In this document: piece by piece, positions 52,265 to 61,900 of the stretch
Numbering within the stretch: position 1 is the first letter of the stretch
How the letters are laid out: the number at the start of each line of letters is the position of its first letter
Assembly: GCA_039817415.1 (NCBI GenBank)
Contig: JBCBVV010000038.1
Span: 1-63,978, forward strand
Length of the DNA stretch: 63,978 nt
Direction of reading: 5' to 3'
Source of the DNA: JALEFZ01 sp039817415
GTDB taxonomy: Bacteria > Bacteroidota > Bacteroidia > J057
Translations under genes and position numbers: made by a program
The notes under the pieces: generated by a model
Databases searched by the model: none
What the model was told of the DNA's origin: nothing
The model's input: only the letters and a program-made list of their open reading frames with translations

Positions 52265-53368
52265 TTAGGCGTTTTTTTCTTCTTTTCTTTTTCCATAGAC
52301 TCTCCGTAACCAAATGGGGAGTAGCACAACACCTATGAGAAGATAAGGGTAGTAGGTCGCAAATCTCCAAAGGAGCGTCATCAAACTTACGATAGACCCC
52401 CCACCTGAAATAAATTCCCTAAATAGTGGATAGAAAGTTCCTTCTGCAAAACCAGAAGCCCCAGGAGAAGGCGCCACAATCATGAATTGGAAGAGAATGA
52501 CCTGACGAGCAAAGACCGTTACGTGTTCGGAGAAGTTCAATATAGCGAAGGCCGCTAGGATACAATTCAAGGCCAGATATCTTCCAATCCAGGCGAAGAA
52601 GGTAGAAAGACTTGCGTTTAGCCAGAATCCGAAGGACTTAGAACGAAACTCTCTAGAGGCAGTGGCCAAGTCATCGGCTAATTTGGAGGCTCCCTCTGCC
52701 CATCTGTTTAGCCTTTTCCATTGGAATATCCGCTTGATCGTCCGGTTGGTTCCAGCTGGATTGACAAACAGGGCAAAAGCCAAAAACATCGTGTAGGTAG
52801 AAAGGATCAAGTAAGCTGCCCAAAAATAACCCTCCAGGCTAAATCCAAATACCTGCAAATCCCTTGCGGGACCAAAAATGACATCATATTCTACAAACAG
52901 CAGGACCAAGGGAAAAATTAAAATGTAGAAGCATTCATCCAGAAAAATGGTGATGAAAATAATAGCCGTACTTTTTCCAGCAGATACTTTTTCTTTCATC
53001 AACATAAATACCGCCAAAGCAGATCCTCCTACTACAGATGGGGTCAAGGCCGAACCAAACTCCCATAGCAAAATGATTTCGGCAGAAGATCGCCAACTGA
53101 GTTTCTGGTCTGTAAGTACCTTCATTCTCCAAATGTAGCCTACATCCCGTGCTGCCATACAGATAACAGCTAGTCCTACCATGAGGAAGAATCCGCCTGT
53201 TAAAGAAAGGTCTTCTAAGGGGTTTCTACCTGTTCGGTTGGTCTCATCTATGATTTGGTAAATGGTGTAAGCCAGGATCGCAACCCCAATCAGAATGGGC
53301 CAAATAAGGTTGTGAAGGCGAAATTCCTTGACAAGTTCTGATTGATTTGGACTGGTAGTTTTGGCCAT
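52265..53368 (-). CDS. Lysylphosphatidylglycerol synthase TM-region (UPF0104) protein
   Basis: A 367-aa integral membrane protein with about 8 helices. The family includes the flippase part of MprF and AglD-like proteins. Recognisable: GFFLMVGLAVICMAARDVGYIWRMKVL, GGSALAVFMLM, APSPGASGFAEGTF and a basic C-terminal tail. It probably flips or moves a lipid or isoprenoid-linked molecule. Just left of the IS256 element, and the last clearly chromosomal gene before the cassette region. Confidence 0.82.
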   Translation of the reverse strand: MAKTTSPNQSELVKEFRLHNLIWPILIGVAILAYTIYQIIDETNRTGRNPLEDLSLTGGFFLMVGLAVICMAARDVGYIWRMKVLTDQKLSWRSSAEIILLWEFGSALTPSVVGGSALAVFMLMKEKVSAGKSTAIIFITIFLDECFYILIFPLVLLFVEYDVIFGPARDLQVFGFSLEGYFWAAYLILSTYTMFLAFALFVNPAGTNRTIKRIFQWKRLNRWAEGASKLADDLATASREFRSKSFGFWLNASLSTFFAWIGRYLALNCILAAFAILNFSEHVTVFARQVILFQFMIVAPSPGASGFAEGTFYPLFREFISGGGSIVSLMTLLWRFATYYPYLLIGVVLLPIWLRRVYGKRKEEKNA

Positions 53369-53664
53369 ATAGGAAGGGAAATACTTACATATACTGCTAT
53401 CGTGGCTATTCCTTTGTTACACGTGTGAGCGAAGGCTAGGTGATCTTGATATGCTCAACTGTATTAGGAATAGTATGTTTGTCATCTAGCGCTGTTACAG
53501 ATAATATTTGGCAGGCAAAGTTAAATATCGTCAGAGGAAAGCCCAAAGGAAGCGGCGCTTTATTCCTATGGATGTTTTGTTTCAGGTGTATTCTTCAATG
53601 CACCTGGTAAATTTTGTTAGAGGGAAGGCCTTTAGAAGAGAGTAGATTTGAATAAATGGGAGTA

Positions 53665-53682
53665 TTTCATAAACTGTGTCAA
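53665..53682 (+). repeat. IS256 left inverted repeat
   Basis: TTTCATAAACTGTGTCAA; perfect complement of 55023-55040. Confidence 0.92.
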
Positions 53683-53777
53683 CTCATATTTCTCAGTTAA
53701 TTTTTTTGGGGAAAGCCTTCATACTTGAAGGAGGCTTTTCTCAAAAAAATGTGGCTCCATTCCATATCCAAGTTGAT

Positions 53778-54983
53778 TCACAGATCCAGTCTTAGCCTGT
53801 CATCGTAGAGAACAGCCAATTGGCTTAGAATCCGGTTCCAGTTGTGCATAGGCTTCTGCCATTTGGCCGTGATGTCCCTTTGCACAAGATACAAGAGTTT
53901 CATCAAGGCTCCATCCGAAGTGAATGATCCCTTGGTTTTGGTAACTTTGCGTAGCTGGCGGTGAAAGTTCTCGATCACATTGGTGGTGTAGATCACCCTT
54001 CGGATCATGGGAGAATACTGGAAAAACAGGCTTAGCTGATCCCAGTTTCGATGCCAGGACTCGATCACCTTAGGATACTTCTTCCCCCATTTCTGCTCCA
54101 GCTTGGTCAGTTGATGCTCAGCCTTTTGCTTGTTTGAAGCGGTGTAAACCAGCTTTAGATCACTCATAAACTCTCGGCTGTCCTTGTAGGCCAGGTACTT
54201 CTTCGAGTTGCGGATCTGGTGGATCACACACAGTTGTACGTCCGTGTGCGGATAGATGCTCTGGATCGCTTCGACAAAGCCTGAGAGATTGTCCACACAG
54301 GCAATCAGGATGTCTTCCAGGCCTCGGCTCTGAAGGTCTGTCAGCACCTGCATCCAGAACTTAGCCGATTCTGCTGCTCCGATATACAAGCCCAGCAGAT
54401 CTCTGTAGCCTTCTTGATTCACCCCAATCACACAATAAACTGCCTTGGTAACTACTCTGCCTTCCTCACGAACCTTGTAATGGATCGCATCCATGAACAC
54501 AAAGGGATAAACGCTTTCCAAAGGCCTGGATCGCCATTCTTCAATTTGAGGTAGGACTTTGTCAGTTACACGAGAGATCGTCGCAGGACTCATCGAGACT
54601 CCATACATTTTCTCAAGGAAATCACGGATATCTCCCATCGAACTCCCACGGGCATACAAGGCGATGATCTGACGTTCTATATCACTGGGAAGGTTTTTCT
54701 GCCGTTTTCCCACAATCTTGGGATCAAAGCTGCCAGCTCTGTCTCTAGGCGTATCGAGTTCAAACTCTCCATGGCTAGAGCGAAGCTTTTTGCTGCTTTT
54801 GCCATTCTTACGGTTGGATTGGTCTTCTTCAGCCAGGTGAACATCTAATTCGCCCTTCAGCGCTTCTTCCAAAAAGGCTTTCAGCAAAGGTGTGAAGGCT
54901 CCATCCTTTCCAGAGAGTCCTTTGCCAGCTTTCAACTTCTCCAGCGCTTCCGCTTTAAAGCTTTCGAAATCAAAGTTTTCCAT
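53778..54983 (-). CDS. IS256-family transposase
   Basis: A 401-aa DDE transposase of the IS256/Transposase_mut family. Catalytic Asp residues in VFMDAIHYKV and ACVDNLSGF, and the C-terminal VIENFHRQLRK holding the Glu. The N-terminal DNA-binding region (HGEFELDTPRDRAGSFDP) is intact. The reading frame is full length and has no disruptions, so the element may be active. Overlapped by no other gene. Confidence 0.95.
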   Translation of the reverse strand: MENFDFESFKAEALEKLKAGKGLSGKDGAFTPLLKAFLEEALKGELDVHLAEEDQSNRKNGKSSKKLRSSHGEFELDTPRDRAGSFDPKIVGKRQKNLPSDIERQIIALYARGSSMGDIRDFLEKMYGVSMSPATISRVTDKVLPQIEEWRSRPLESVYPFVFMDAIHYKVREEGRVVTKAVYCVIGVNQEGYRDLLGLYIGAAESAKFWMQVLTDLQSRGLEDILIACVDNLSGFVEAIQSIYPHTDVQLCVIHQIRNSKKYLAYKDSREFMSDLKLVYTASNKQKAEHQLTKLEQKWGKKYPKVIESWHRNWDQLSLFFQYSPMIRRVIYTTNVIENFHRQLRKVTKTKGSFTSDGALMKLLYLVQRDITAKWQKPMHNWNRILSQLAVLYDDRLRLDL

Positions 54984-55022
54984 CTTAATGTCAAGTTAAC
55001 AAACTATAAGCAGTTCATTCCT

Positions 55023-55040
55023 TTGACACAGTTTATGAAA
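55023..55040 (-). repeat. IS256 right inverted repeat
   Basis: TTGACACAGTTTATGAAA; perfect complement of 53665-53682. Confidence 0.92.
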
Positions 55041-55047
55041 CAGTCTC

Positions 55048-55071
55048 TAGCTCGTAGACCATGTTAGCAGC
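55048..55071 (-). other. Truncated attC-like site of the DGQHR cassette
   Basis: On the minus strand the core GCTGCTAAC begins one base after the DGQHR stop codon and is followed by a 15-nt remnant cut by IS256. The core matches the cassette's own start (GTTGGCAGC at 58139-58131 on the minus strand) at 8 of 9 positions. The second half of the site is missing. Confidence 0.6.
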
Positions 55072-55072
55072 A

Positions 55073-56788
55073 TCAATCAGTTTTAAAAAACTTATCATAG
55101 ATATCGGTAGCCATCATATTATATTGACTACCACCATAATTCTTAAATGGAAATTTGGAGAACCCTTTGAGTTTTTCAACATAGTATTCTCTTGATTGAA
55201 GTTTTCCCTGATTCCTAATAATTAGCTTTAAACAGATAATTAAAGAATTAATAAACATGGTATTTAATAACCCATCAGAATGCATCTTTTTAGTATTCCA
55301 CTGATCAGAGTCTAACTGACTTTTAAACGCACTAAGAAATATATTTAACTGAGAGCTACAGAATTTCAAATATTCATCAAGCAATTCCTCGTTTTCATCA
55401 TCCTTTATTGATTCTTTTTTACTATTTCCCCATATGTAGAAAAGAGAATCCTCTCCGCTCATTTTCACTAACGGTTTAAGCCCAAAACTAACTATTGAAG
55501 AGGGTTTTAGTTTTTTAGTATCATAAAAATGGTTCTGAATCAGGTCCTCTAATGGTCCTTTACTATCTAATCGAGCAATGACCGCTCTTGCGATAGATTC
55601 CGAACTAAATGGATCTAAAATTAAAGCAATGGTTTGCCTCAAATCTGTCGAAGCATTCGTTTGATTAGAATTTATTTCAAGAAAAAGTTTAGCTTCAAAC
55701 CTCAATCTTTCTTTTTCAGTCATTTGCGGTGGAAAAATAATAGCTGTAACAAGTAAGTTTGTTTGATTCCTGAGCTTTGCTATAATTTCTTCTTCTTCTT
55801 TATTCTTCGACTCGTAATAAGAAAATACTCTATGCTGACCATCTATTAAGCCTATGGTATTGTATTCATCAGGAAACTCTATAGTTACTGGAACTGGTCT
55901 AGTCAATTTTTTAGAGTCTATAGGATTTCTTTGTGTGTCTAAAATTCTAGCCTCTGGCGGAAGTGTTGCAATGATATTATTAATAAACACTCGACGATGT
56001 TCTATGAGATATTTCCTAATCCCTTTAATTTTTGACCTACTAATCATTCTTTGATAAAGTCCTATTGGATCACGCCAACCTTGCTTCCTGAGAATGTAAC
56101 TTGTTCTTAATAATACATCCGGTTCAATATAAAATGTAACTAATTTAAATCCTTCAGAATAATTACTATAATCTTCCGGTAATACAGAGCCTTGAATCGG
56201 AATTGGAGCATCTCGATTTTTTAAATAATTTTCACCAATATATTTATGCTCAATTTTAAGGAAATCAAAAATTTCATATTTAGATGATAAATAGATTGAT
56301 CGAGTAAGGCTTAAGAAATATTTCAAATTCGGATAATCCAGAAATATCAAGTTAGGCTGTAGAATTTTATGTTTTCGCTCTACATCATTTTTTGAACAAT
56401 ATATAATTACAAGGTAGCATTGTTTAGAACTGTATTTACTATTTCGTTGATTTTTGAAAGTTTCAAACTTAGTTTCCAAATACTCTATAAATTCATCAGG
56501 ATTTTCTAGCACTTTATCGAACAGAATCTTTTTCTTATTTAAATGGTCTCCAATTTTTGATGCACTAACAGTATATTCTGCCATTACAATGATATTTTCA
56601 TAAATGAAAATATCATCAAAATCCCCCGTCCTGTCTCGAAAATGTATCTCCTGATCACTGACACCATTAACCTTTTCAAATCCTACATTACGAAAAATTT
56701 CTCTAATATCTTTACGATATGCTCTACCCTCAATTACTTTAGGATCTAATTTTTTCCTGCGTGTTCTAGACTTTTTAGAAGCTGCCAT
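55073..56788 (-). CDS. DGQHR-domain protein with nuclease-like N-terminus
   Basis: A 571-aa cytoplasmic protein. The central domain has DGQHR (about residues 314-318, in GLIDGQHRVFSYY) and the later EINSNQTNAS (about 374), the hallmarks of the DndB/DpdB-related DGQHR family, known from DNA phosphorothioation and base-modification systems. The N-terminal domain has GDFDDIFIYENIIVMAEYT (Asp58/59, Glu71, then Thr73 where Lys is usual), matching the spacing of a PD-(D/E)xK nuclease with a replaced Lys. It follows the DNA methyltransferase by 2 bp. No dnd genes are present. Likely defence or modification role; unproved. Confidence 0.8.
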   Translation of the reverse strand: MAASKKSRTRRKKLDPKVIEGRAYRKDIREIFRNVGFEKVNGVSDQEIHFRDRTGDFDDIFIYENIIVMAEYTVSASKIGDHLNKKKILFDKVLENPDEFIEYLETKFETFKNQRNSKYSSKQCYLVIIYCSKNDVERKHKILQPNLIFLDYPNLKYFLSLTRSIYLSSKYEIFDFLKIEHKYIGENYLKNRDAPIPIQGSVLPEDYSNYSEGFKLVTFYIEPDVLLRTSYILRKQGWRDPIGLYQRMISRSKIKGIRKYLIEHRRVFINNIIATLPPEARILDTQRNPIDSKKLTRPVPVTIEFPDEYNTIGLIDGQHRVFSYYESKNKEEEEIIAKLRNQTNLLVTAIIFPPQMTEKERLRFEAKLFLEINSNQTNASTDLRQTIALILDPFSSESIARAVIARLDSKGPLEDLIQNHFYDTKKLKPSSIVSFGLKPLVKMSGEDSLFYIWGNSKKESIKDDENEELLDEYLKFCSSQLNIFLSAFKSQLDSDQWNTKKMHSDGLLNTMFINSLIICLKLIIRNQGKLQSREYYVEKLKGFSKFPFKNYGGSQYNMMATDIYDKFFKTD

Positions 56789-56790
56789 AT

Positions 56791-58068
56791 TTAGTAGTCT
56801 GATTCATTGATAGAAACACAAATTTCTGATATTATTGTAGGCATCTTGCCTTTTGCAACATCGGAAATATTAAATTTCTTGACATACTTATGCGTGATTT
56901 TTCTGGAATAAGAGTAATAATCAGCACGCCTTAATAAAATTTCAGCGAAAATTTTGAGATTGACGAATTTAAATTTTGATTCTATCCCAAACTTTGATAA
57001 CGGTGGTCTATTTGTTAATTCCTTAAGGTGATTTTTTGCCGGATTTACTTCTAAATTCGTACATAAAATGATGTATTCCACCTCCATTCTTTTCTTGCCA
57101 TTAGAATTGAAAGGTATTGGAGAATTGACAAATATTGAAAGAAATTGGTTTTCATATTTCTCCATCAAACTATTGATAACCATTCGCCCAAATTTCAAAG
57201 CTCTTAATTCCAGAATTAGATATTCGAATTCATCTTGTCTTAGATTATTCCTTTTCCTCAGTGAAAAGGAGTTTCTTTTTGCTGATTTTGTTTCTTCAAA
57301 ATATTGATTGAACTTGTTTATATACTCCCCATTTAACTCAGTACCGATGAACTTACGTTTCATTGCATCTGCTTGTGAAAGAACTGCTCCTGTACCGGCA
57401 AAAGGGTCTAAGACAATGTCTTTCTCATCAGTCGTAAGGAGCAATATCCTTTCAATAAGATTATCTGGTAGAGGACAGAAGTGGCGAATATAATTCCCCC
57501 CCCATGATCCTTGTGTAGGTATATTATATTCCCAGATAGCAACTGGAGTTTTACCCTTAGGATTATAGCGTTCAGGATATTTTATCCACCATTTTTTCAG
57601 ATTCGTAAAATCTCTAATCCTATCTAATTCAAACTTAAATTCAACTTCTTTAGAAAAGACAAGAATATATTCAAAAATATTCCTCATCTGTCCATGATGG
57701 ACCCAAGGAACTGTTTTATCTTTTTCCCAGATAATTATTTCTTGAAGCTTCCAGCCAATTTTTCGTAGATGATAGGCTAAATCGAAAGGTAGAGGTATCT
57801 CTTCACCGTCTTTTCTAAAAGTGTCAATAATTATCCATAGTGATCCATCACTACTTGTAGCATCATAGACTTTTTGAAAGACACTTTTTAAGTCCCTTAG
57901 ATATTCCTCATATTCTTGTCCAAACCCAATTTGGTTTTCATTATCGTAATCTTTGAGATCAAAGTAAGGGGGAGAGGTTATTGTAACATTTACTTTTGTG
58001 TTTCCAACTATCTTATCTATTTCCCTAGCATCAGCTTCATGAACTCCGAAAACTCTTTTTCTTGCCAT
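56791..58068 (-). CDS. DNA methyltransferase, beta-class order (N4C/N6A)
   Basis: A 425-aa DNA methyltransferase. Catalytic motif IV (TITSPPYFDLKDY) comes first, and the SAM motif I (VLDPFAGTGAVLSQ) comes later, the order of beta-class enzymes; S-P-P-Y is usual for N4-cytosine enzymes but also occurs in N6-adenine ones. The C-terminal ~150 residues after motif I are not recognised and may recognise DNA. The ATG at 58068 is preferred to an upstream TTG. First gene of a two-gene cassette with the DGQHR protein; its stop is 2 bp before that start, so translation is coupled. Confidence 0.9.
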   Translation of the reverse strand: MARKRVFGVHEADAREIDKIVGNTKVNVTITSPPYFDLKDYDNENQIGFGQEYEEYLRDLKSVFQKVYDATSSDGSLWIIIDTFRKDGEEIPLPFDLAYHLRKIGWKLQEIIIWEKDKTVPWVHHGQMRNIFEYILVFSKEVEFKFELDRIRDFTNLKKWWIKYPERYNPKGKTPVAIWEYNIPTQGSWGGNYIRHFCPLPDNLIERILLLTTDEKDIVLDPFAGTGAVLSQADAMKRKFIGTELNGEYINKFNQYFEETKSAKRNSFSLRKRNNLRQDEFEYLILELRALKFGRMVINSLMEKYENQFLSIFVNSPIPFNSNGKKRMEVEYIILCTNLEVNPAKNHLKELTNRPPLSKFGIESKFKFVNLKIFAEILLRRADYYSYSRKITHKYVKKFNISDVAKGKMPTIISEICVSINESDY

Positions 58069-58130
58069 TATATTTGATGTCGTAATTCGCAAATATAGAA
58101 TATTTTATCATAAAGATGCAATTTGACTTT

Positions 58131-58194
58131 GCTGCCAACGTTCTGTGTATGGTGCGTATCCCGAAGGGTATACACTATACACCTTGTTATGGGC
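58131..58194 (-). other. attC-like site A
   Basis: Minus strand: core GCCCATAAC, a hairpin (arms GTGTAT/ATACAC and CCC/GGG, loop TTC), then GTTGGCAGC. The first core contains the stop codon TAA of the DUF4304 gene. The last core starts the methyltransferase cassette. Confidence 0.75.
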
Positions 58195-58879
58195 TTTTCA
58201 TTTTAAATAATTCCTTATTCATGTCAATGTAGGCTTGGTCCACTTTTCCCTTAGTTGATTTTGCCATTTCATTTGCATGGTCGTATGTCATTTTCATTCC
58301 AAGCTCTCCAAACTCATTAGCCACGTCACTTTTACCGATAAAGCTGTTTATTTCCTTCAGTAGCCAGGCCAGGTGGATTTCATTATTGACATAATACTTG
58401 TCTAGGATTTTGACCCTTTTTTTCTTGCCTAGTCCTAAGAAGCCAGTTTGATTAAAATCTTCTGGTGCGATTGATAGAAAAGGCTCTGGAAAGTTGTTGA
58501 AGTCTTTATAAAATCTCAGGCCATATGTCTCAAATGCATCCCAGATTTGATTTATTGATTCGACATTATCTTTTTCCTCAACTCTGAATGACCAATGGTA
58601 GTCACCTTCACCTTTTGGCGATAGTCGTTCTCTAATAATACAACTTGCGTATGTTGCTTTGTCAAATGGCTTACCTGCTAAATCTGAAATAAAGTCAAAA
58701 TGAATTGCTGTTTCGCAACATACTGAGCCACCGTACCAACTTCCTTGTAGGCCAAAGATTTTAACAACATGATTGTCTTCAACTTTCCGAAAGTGGAACC
58801 CTGAGCCTTTCCAACCAAGTTTTCTAATCCTAGGCGAAAAGTGCTTAGCTACTAACTTTTTAAATCCTGCTACGTCCAT
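58187..58879 (-). CDS. DUF4304-domain protein
   Basis: A 230-aa soluble protein of the DUF4304 type: HFSPRIRKLGWKGSGFHFRK, then GLQGSWYGGSVCCETAIHFD, where the family starts with a long basic helix and a beta sheet. Its function is not known; such proteins are common in cassettes and next to toxin or defence genes. It is alone in a 760-bp cassette (58139-58898), and its TAA stop lies in the core of the following attC-like site, as in classical integron cassettes. Confidence 0.75.
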   Translation of the reverse strand: MDVAGFKKLVAKHFSPRIRKLGWKGSGFHFRKVEDNHVVKIFGLQGSWYGGSVCCETAIHFDFISDLAGKPFDKATYASCIIRERLSPKGEGDYHWSFRVEEKDNVESINQIWDAFETYGLRFYKDFNNFPEPFLSIAPEDFNQTGFLGLGKKKRVKILDKYYVNNEIHLAWLLKEINSFIGKSDVANEFGELGMKMTYDHANEMAKSTKGKVDQAYIDMNKELFKMKSP

Positions 58880-58890
58880 TTATTCTAATT

Positions 58891-58954
58891 GCCCATAACG
58901 GTTAGGCTATGCGCAGTGTCCCGAAGGGCATTGCGTATAGGTGTTGTTGTATGC
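58891..58954 (-). other. attC-like site B
   Basis: Minus strand: core GCATACAAC, hairpin (arms CTAT/ATAG, CGCA/TGCG), apex CCCTTCGGG as in site A, then GTTATGGGC. The first core equals the start core of the helicase cassette; the last starts the DUF4304 cassette. Confidence 0.75.
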
Positions 58955-58963
58955 AGTTTAATG

Positions 58964-61900
58964 TTAAGTCGTTTTAATTTTATCAATAATGTGCTGTGCC
59001 TCTATAGTGAGGTCACCGCTCTCATATGTTGTTAAAAGTTTACCAGGGAAATGCTTTTCATACCAAGCTACCTTTTGTTCCCAGCGCTCTTTGTATTTAG
59101 GTTTATCGAGCATTCCTACATGCTCCCAGTAATAAGTCTTGCCGTTCACATTGATAGTGAAGTCTGGTAAATAGAACGTTCTATCAGGAGCATACAAAAT
59201 CTTCTCATAGCTGAAACTTTCGATTTCATTGCTCACCAAGAGATTGGTGATAATCACCTCTGACTTACTGCGAACCATATATTGACTCAGCGTCTTATGA
59301 ATCTTCCCTTCCTCGTACCATCCTCCCATATTAGAGAATTCGAGAGGAAGAGGCTCAAAGCCAAAGAGTGATGAGTTGATGAATTTGAGTTTCGAACGTT
59401 CTGGTCTTCTCAAGCTTTGAAGAATGCTCAAATCCTTTTCTACAAACAATCGAAGCTTAACCGATGCACGAGTGATTCCGGTGTAAATCAATTCTGTGGA
59501 AAGTAAGGTTTGCTTGGACTGTGGAATGACCAAGTAGAGGTATTTAAACTCACTTCCTTGAGCCTTGTGAACTGAGATGGCATATCCAAGTTCAATATTT
59601 TCTTCCACCTGCTTGTCACTTGAGAATGAAATAGAATAATTCTCTTGTCGGTTAAACTTTACCGTAAACCGCTGGATATTGTTGATATACCGATATCTAT
59701 TTCGATCACGGTTATCTATCCAAACTTTCCCCATTTCTCCGTTATAGATCGCAACTCGCTCATTTTTTCCGGTCTGGAAATTATACCCCCAGTAGGATTT
59801 TCGCCCTGCGCGATTGGTGAACTGGATTACCTTGTCGAAGAACGTAATAGTGGCAAGCTTACCTTTTCTAACGTTCTGTTCATTCAAACTTTCCTGTAAG
59901 ACTTCATTGAGTCGTGTTGTTCCAAATAATTCTCCCCGATACGGAGAGATCACCTGATAATCCATTATGTTATCTGATCCGGATTCTTCTATATCCGATT
60001 GTATTGCCTGAATCAATCTTTCTTCAAGGATGTCCTCATTATCCCAGACATCTACCTTTACGTCCTTATCCAGCTCACTATCTTCGTTCAGTCTGTTTAG
60101 AACATCCTCAACATCGGATTTTACCTCGAAGTGATCTGGATCATCAGGCTGGGCGTAAAGAGAAGCTAGATCAATAATTCCTGTTCCTTTTTCATCAATG
60201 CGATTCTCCATTTGACGCATATTGTGTTCAAGGAGTCCATAAGCATCTGGTTCAGCGGATTTCACAAACTCAATGGTTTCTTTGAATACCTTACCTTTAC
60301 CAATAGGTGGAAGCTGGTTAGGGTCGCCTACAAAGATTAATCGCTTTGCATGATCCCATTGGATCGCCCGAAACAGAGTCGCCATTAGTTGCAGGTCAAT
60401 CATGGATGTCTCATCAATAATATAAGTGGTTACATCAGTTCCTCGCTTTCCCCCACTTCGTTTCATTGTGAAGTTGGGGTTGAGCCAACCTCTTTGAGCT
60501 AAAAATTGATGGATGGTCATGGTATCTACACCTGAACCATGTGTAGACTCTCGCATTCGGTCCGAAGCTTTTCCCGTTGGTGCAAGTAGAAGGCATTTCT
60601 CGGTGTTATTCGAACTGAATTGAATCGCCTTCAAAATTGCCTTAATTACGGTCGTCTTACCTGTACCTGCCGCCCCGGATAAAATCGCCAACGGTTTGGT
60701 GAAAATTTGCTGGCAAACCTCAACCTGACCATCGACAGCTTTTCGATACTCCTCAGGAGACTTTAGGTTCAATGAGCAATCCGATTTCAGGATTTCATTC
60801 ACCCACTTTTTTGCACCATAAGGTCGATTAATTTCAACATCACCTCTACCTACTAGATTTCGGAGATGTTTTTCGACAAGTCTTTCCTGGTCATATACTT
60901 CCTTGAGGTAACAATAGGTGATTCCTTCTGCTACACGGAACACTATTTTCTGATCAAATAACTCTTGTTCAAACTCAATGTATCCCTTATTGAACTCATT
61001 TTTCTTCCAATCTGGGTAATTGGCTAACTTTCTGTTAACGGCATCCAAAATAGATTCTTGGTCAATGAAGGAATGTACCCCTTCCTTCTTCAAAACATCA
61101 ACTATCAATCCACGGAGTCTTCTGGCATCATCTTTTGGGACGACTTCTTCTATTCCCAATTCTTGGGATGTTAGAACGGCATGATCAATTTTTTCAAAGT
61201 TGATAACGTCCGTGGCATCTTCTCCCACAAACTCCTCCTGAAGTAAAAATGGGTTTTCGATAATCTCCTTAGGTGTTACATACAATCCGTTCTCAACTCT
61301 CTTTTCGTTAAGGATGAGCTTTATCTGATTTGGCTTTAGATCAATTCTTGAAAGGACATTTTCAATTAAATCCCTCTTGTCGTCACTCTCAATTTTAATA
61401 ATCCAATTCTTCTGATATTTCTTTAACTCAGTATCAGTAATTTTATCAGAAGGAAACCCATTTAGATTCTTGTTGTTGAGATATAAAAAGATGGTTTTTT
61501 GGGCTTCTATGTCTTTTCCTCTGGCAACTGAATCTTTATAGTAGGCCATCAATTCAGGCATTTCCATTACTTCCAATGCGGAAGTCAGTCCAGGGAATGC
61601 ACCTCTGTTCTTCCATAGCTCGTTCTGAAGACCAAGCAGCCACTTTTTTCGTTCTGACCAATTTTCTGAATCATCAATTTGCTCCAAGTAACCAACGATC
61701 TCTGTTAGTCGTTCCACATAGATCAGCGCATCATCATCAGAAATGTGTTTTGTACCATACTTGAAATTATCTGCTATTTCAGGGAAGTAGGTAATCCTCT
61801 CTAAAACTTCGGGATTATCTCGATACTTATGGTAAGGTATTGCGAAGCCTTCATTTGGGAAATGCGAGGTAATGGGCAATTGCCAAACAAAACCATCTGC

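Larger units (their letters stand above)
53658..55047 (-). mobile_element. IS256-family insertion sequence
   Basis: A complete IS256-type element of about 1.39 kb: a 401-aa transposase bounded by inverted repeats. An 18-bp perfect inverted repeat (53665-53682 and 55023-55040, reading TTTCATAAACTGTGTCAA from the left) is visible, and weak similarity continues for about 7 bp outward, so the ends given are approximate. No 8-9 bp target duplication is found at these ends or at the core repeats. It lies at the junction between chromosomal genes and the cassette array. Confidence 0.85.

Noticed and set aside
53658..55047. A target-site duplication around the IS256 element
   Set aside because: I compared 8-9 bp outside both the core repeats and the extended ends; they do not match.
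55073..58068. A Dnd phosphorothioation system because of the DGQHR domain
   Set aside because: No dndC, dndD or dndE is in the window, and the partner is a methyltransferase.
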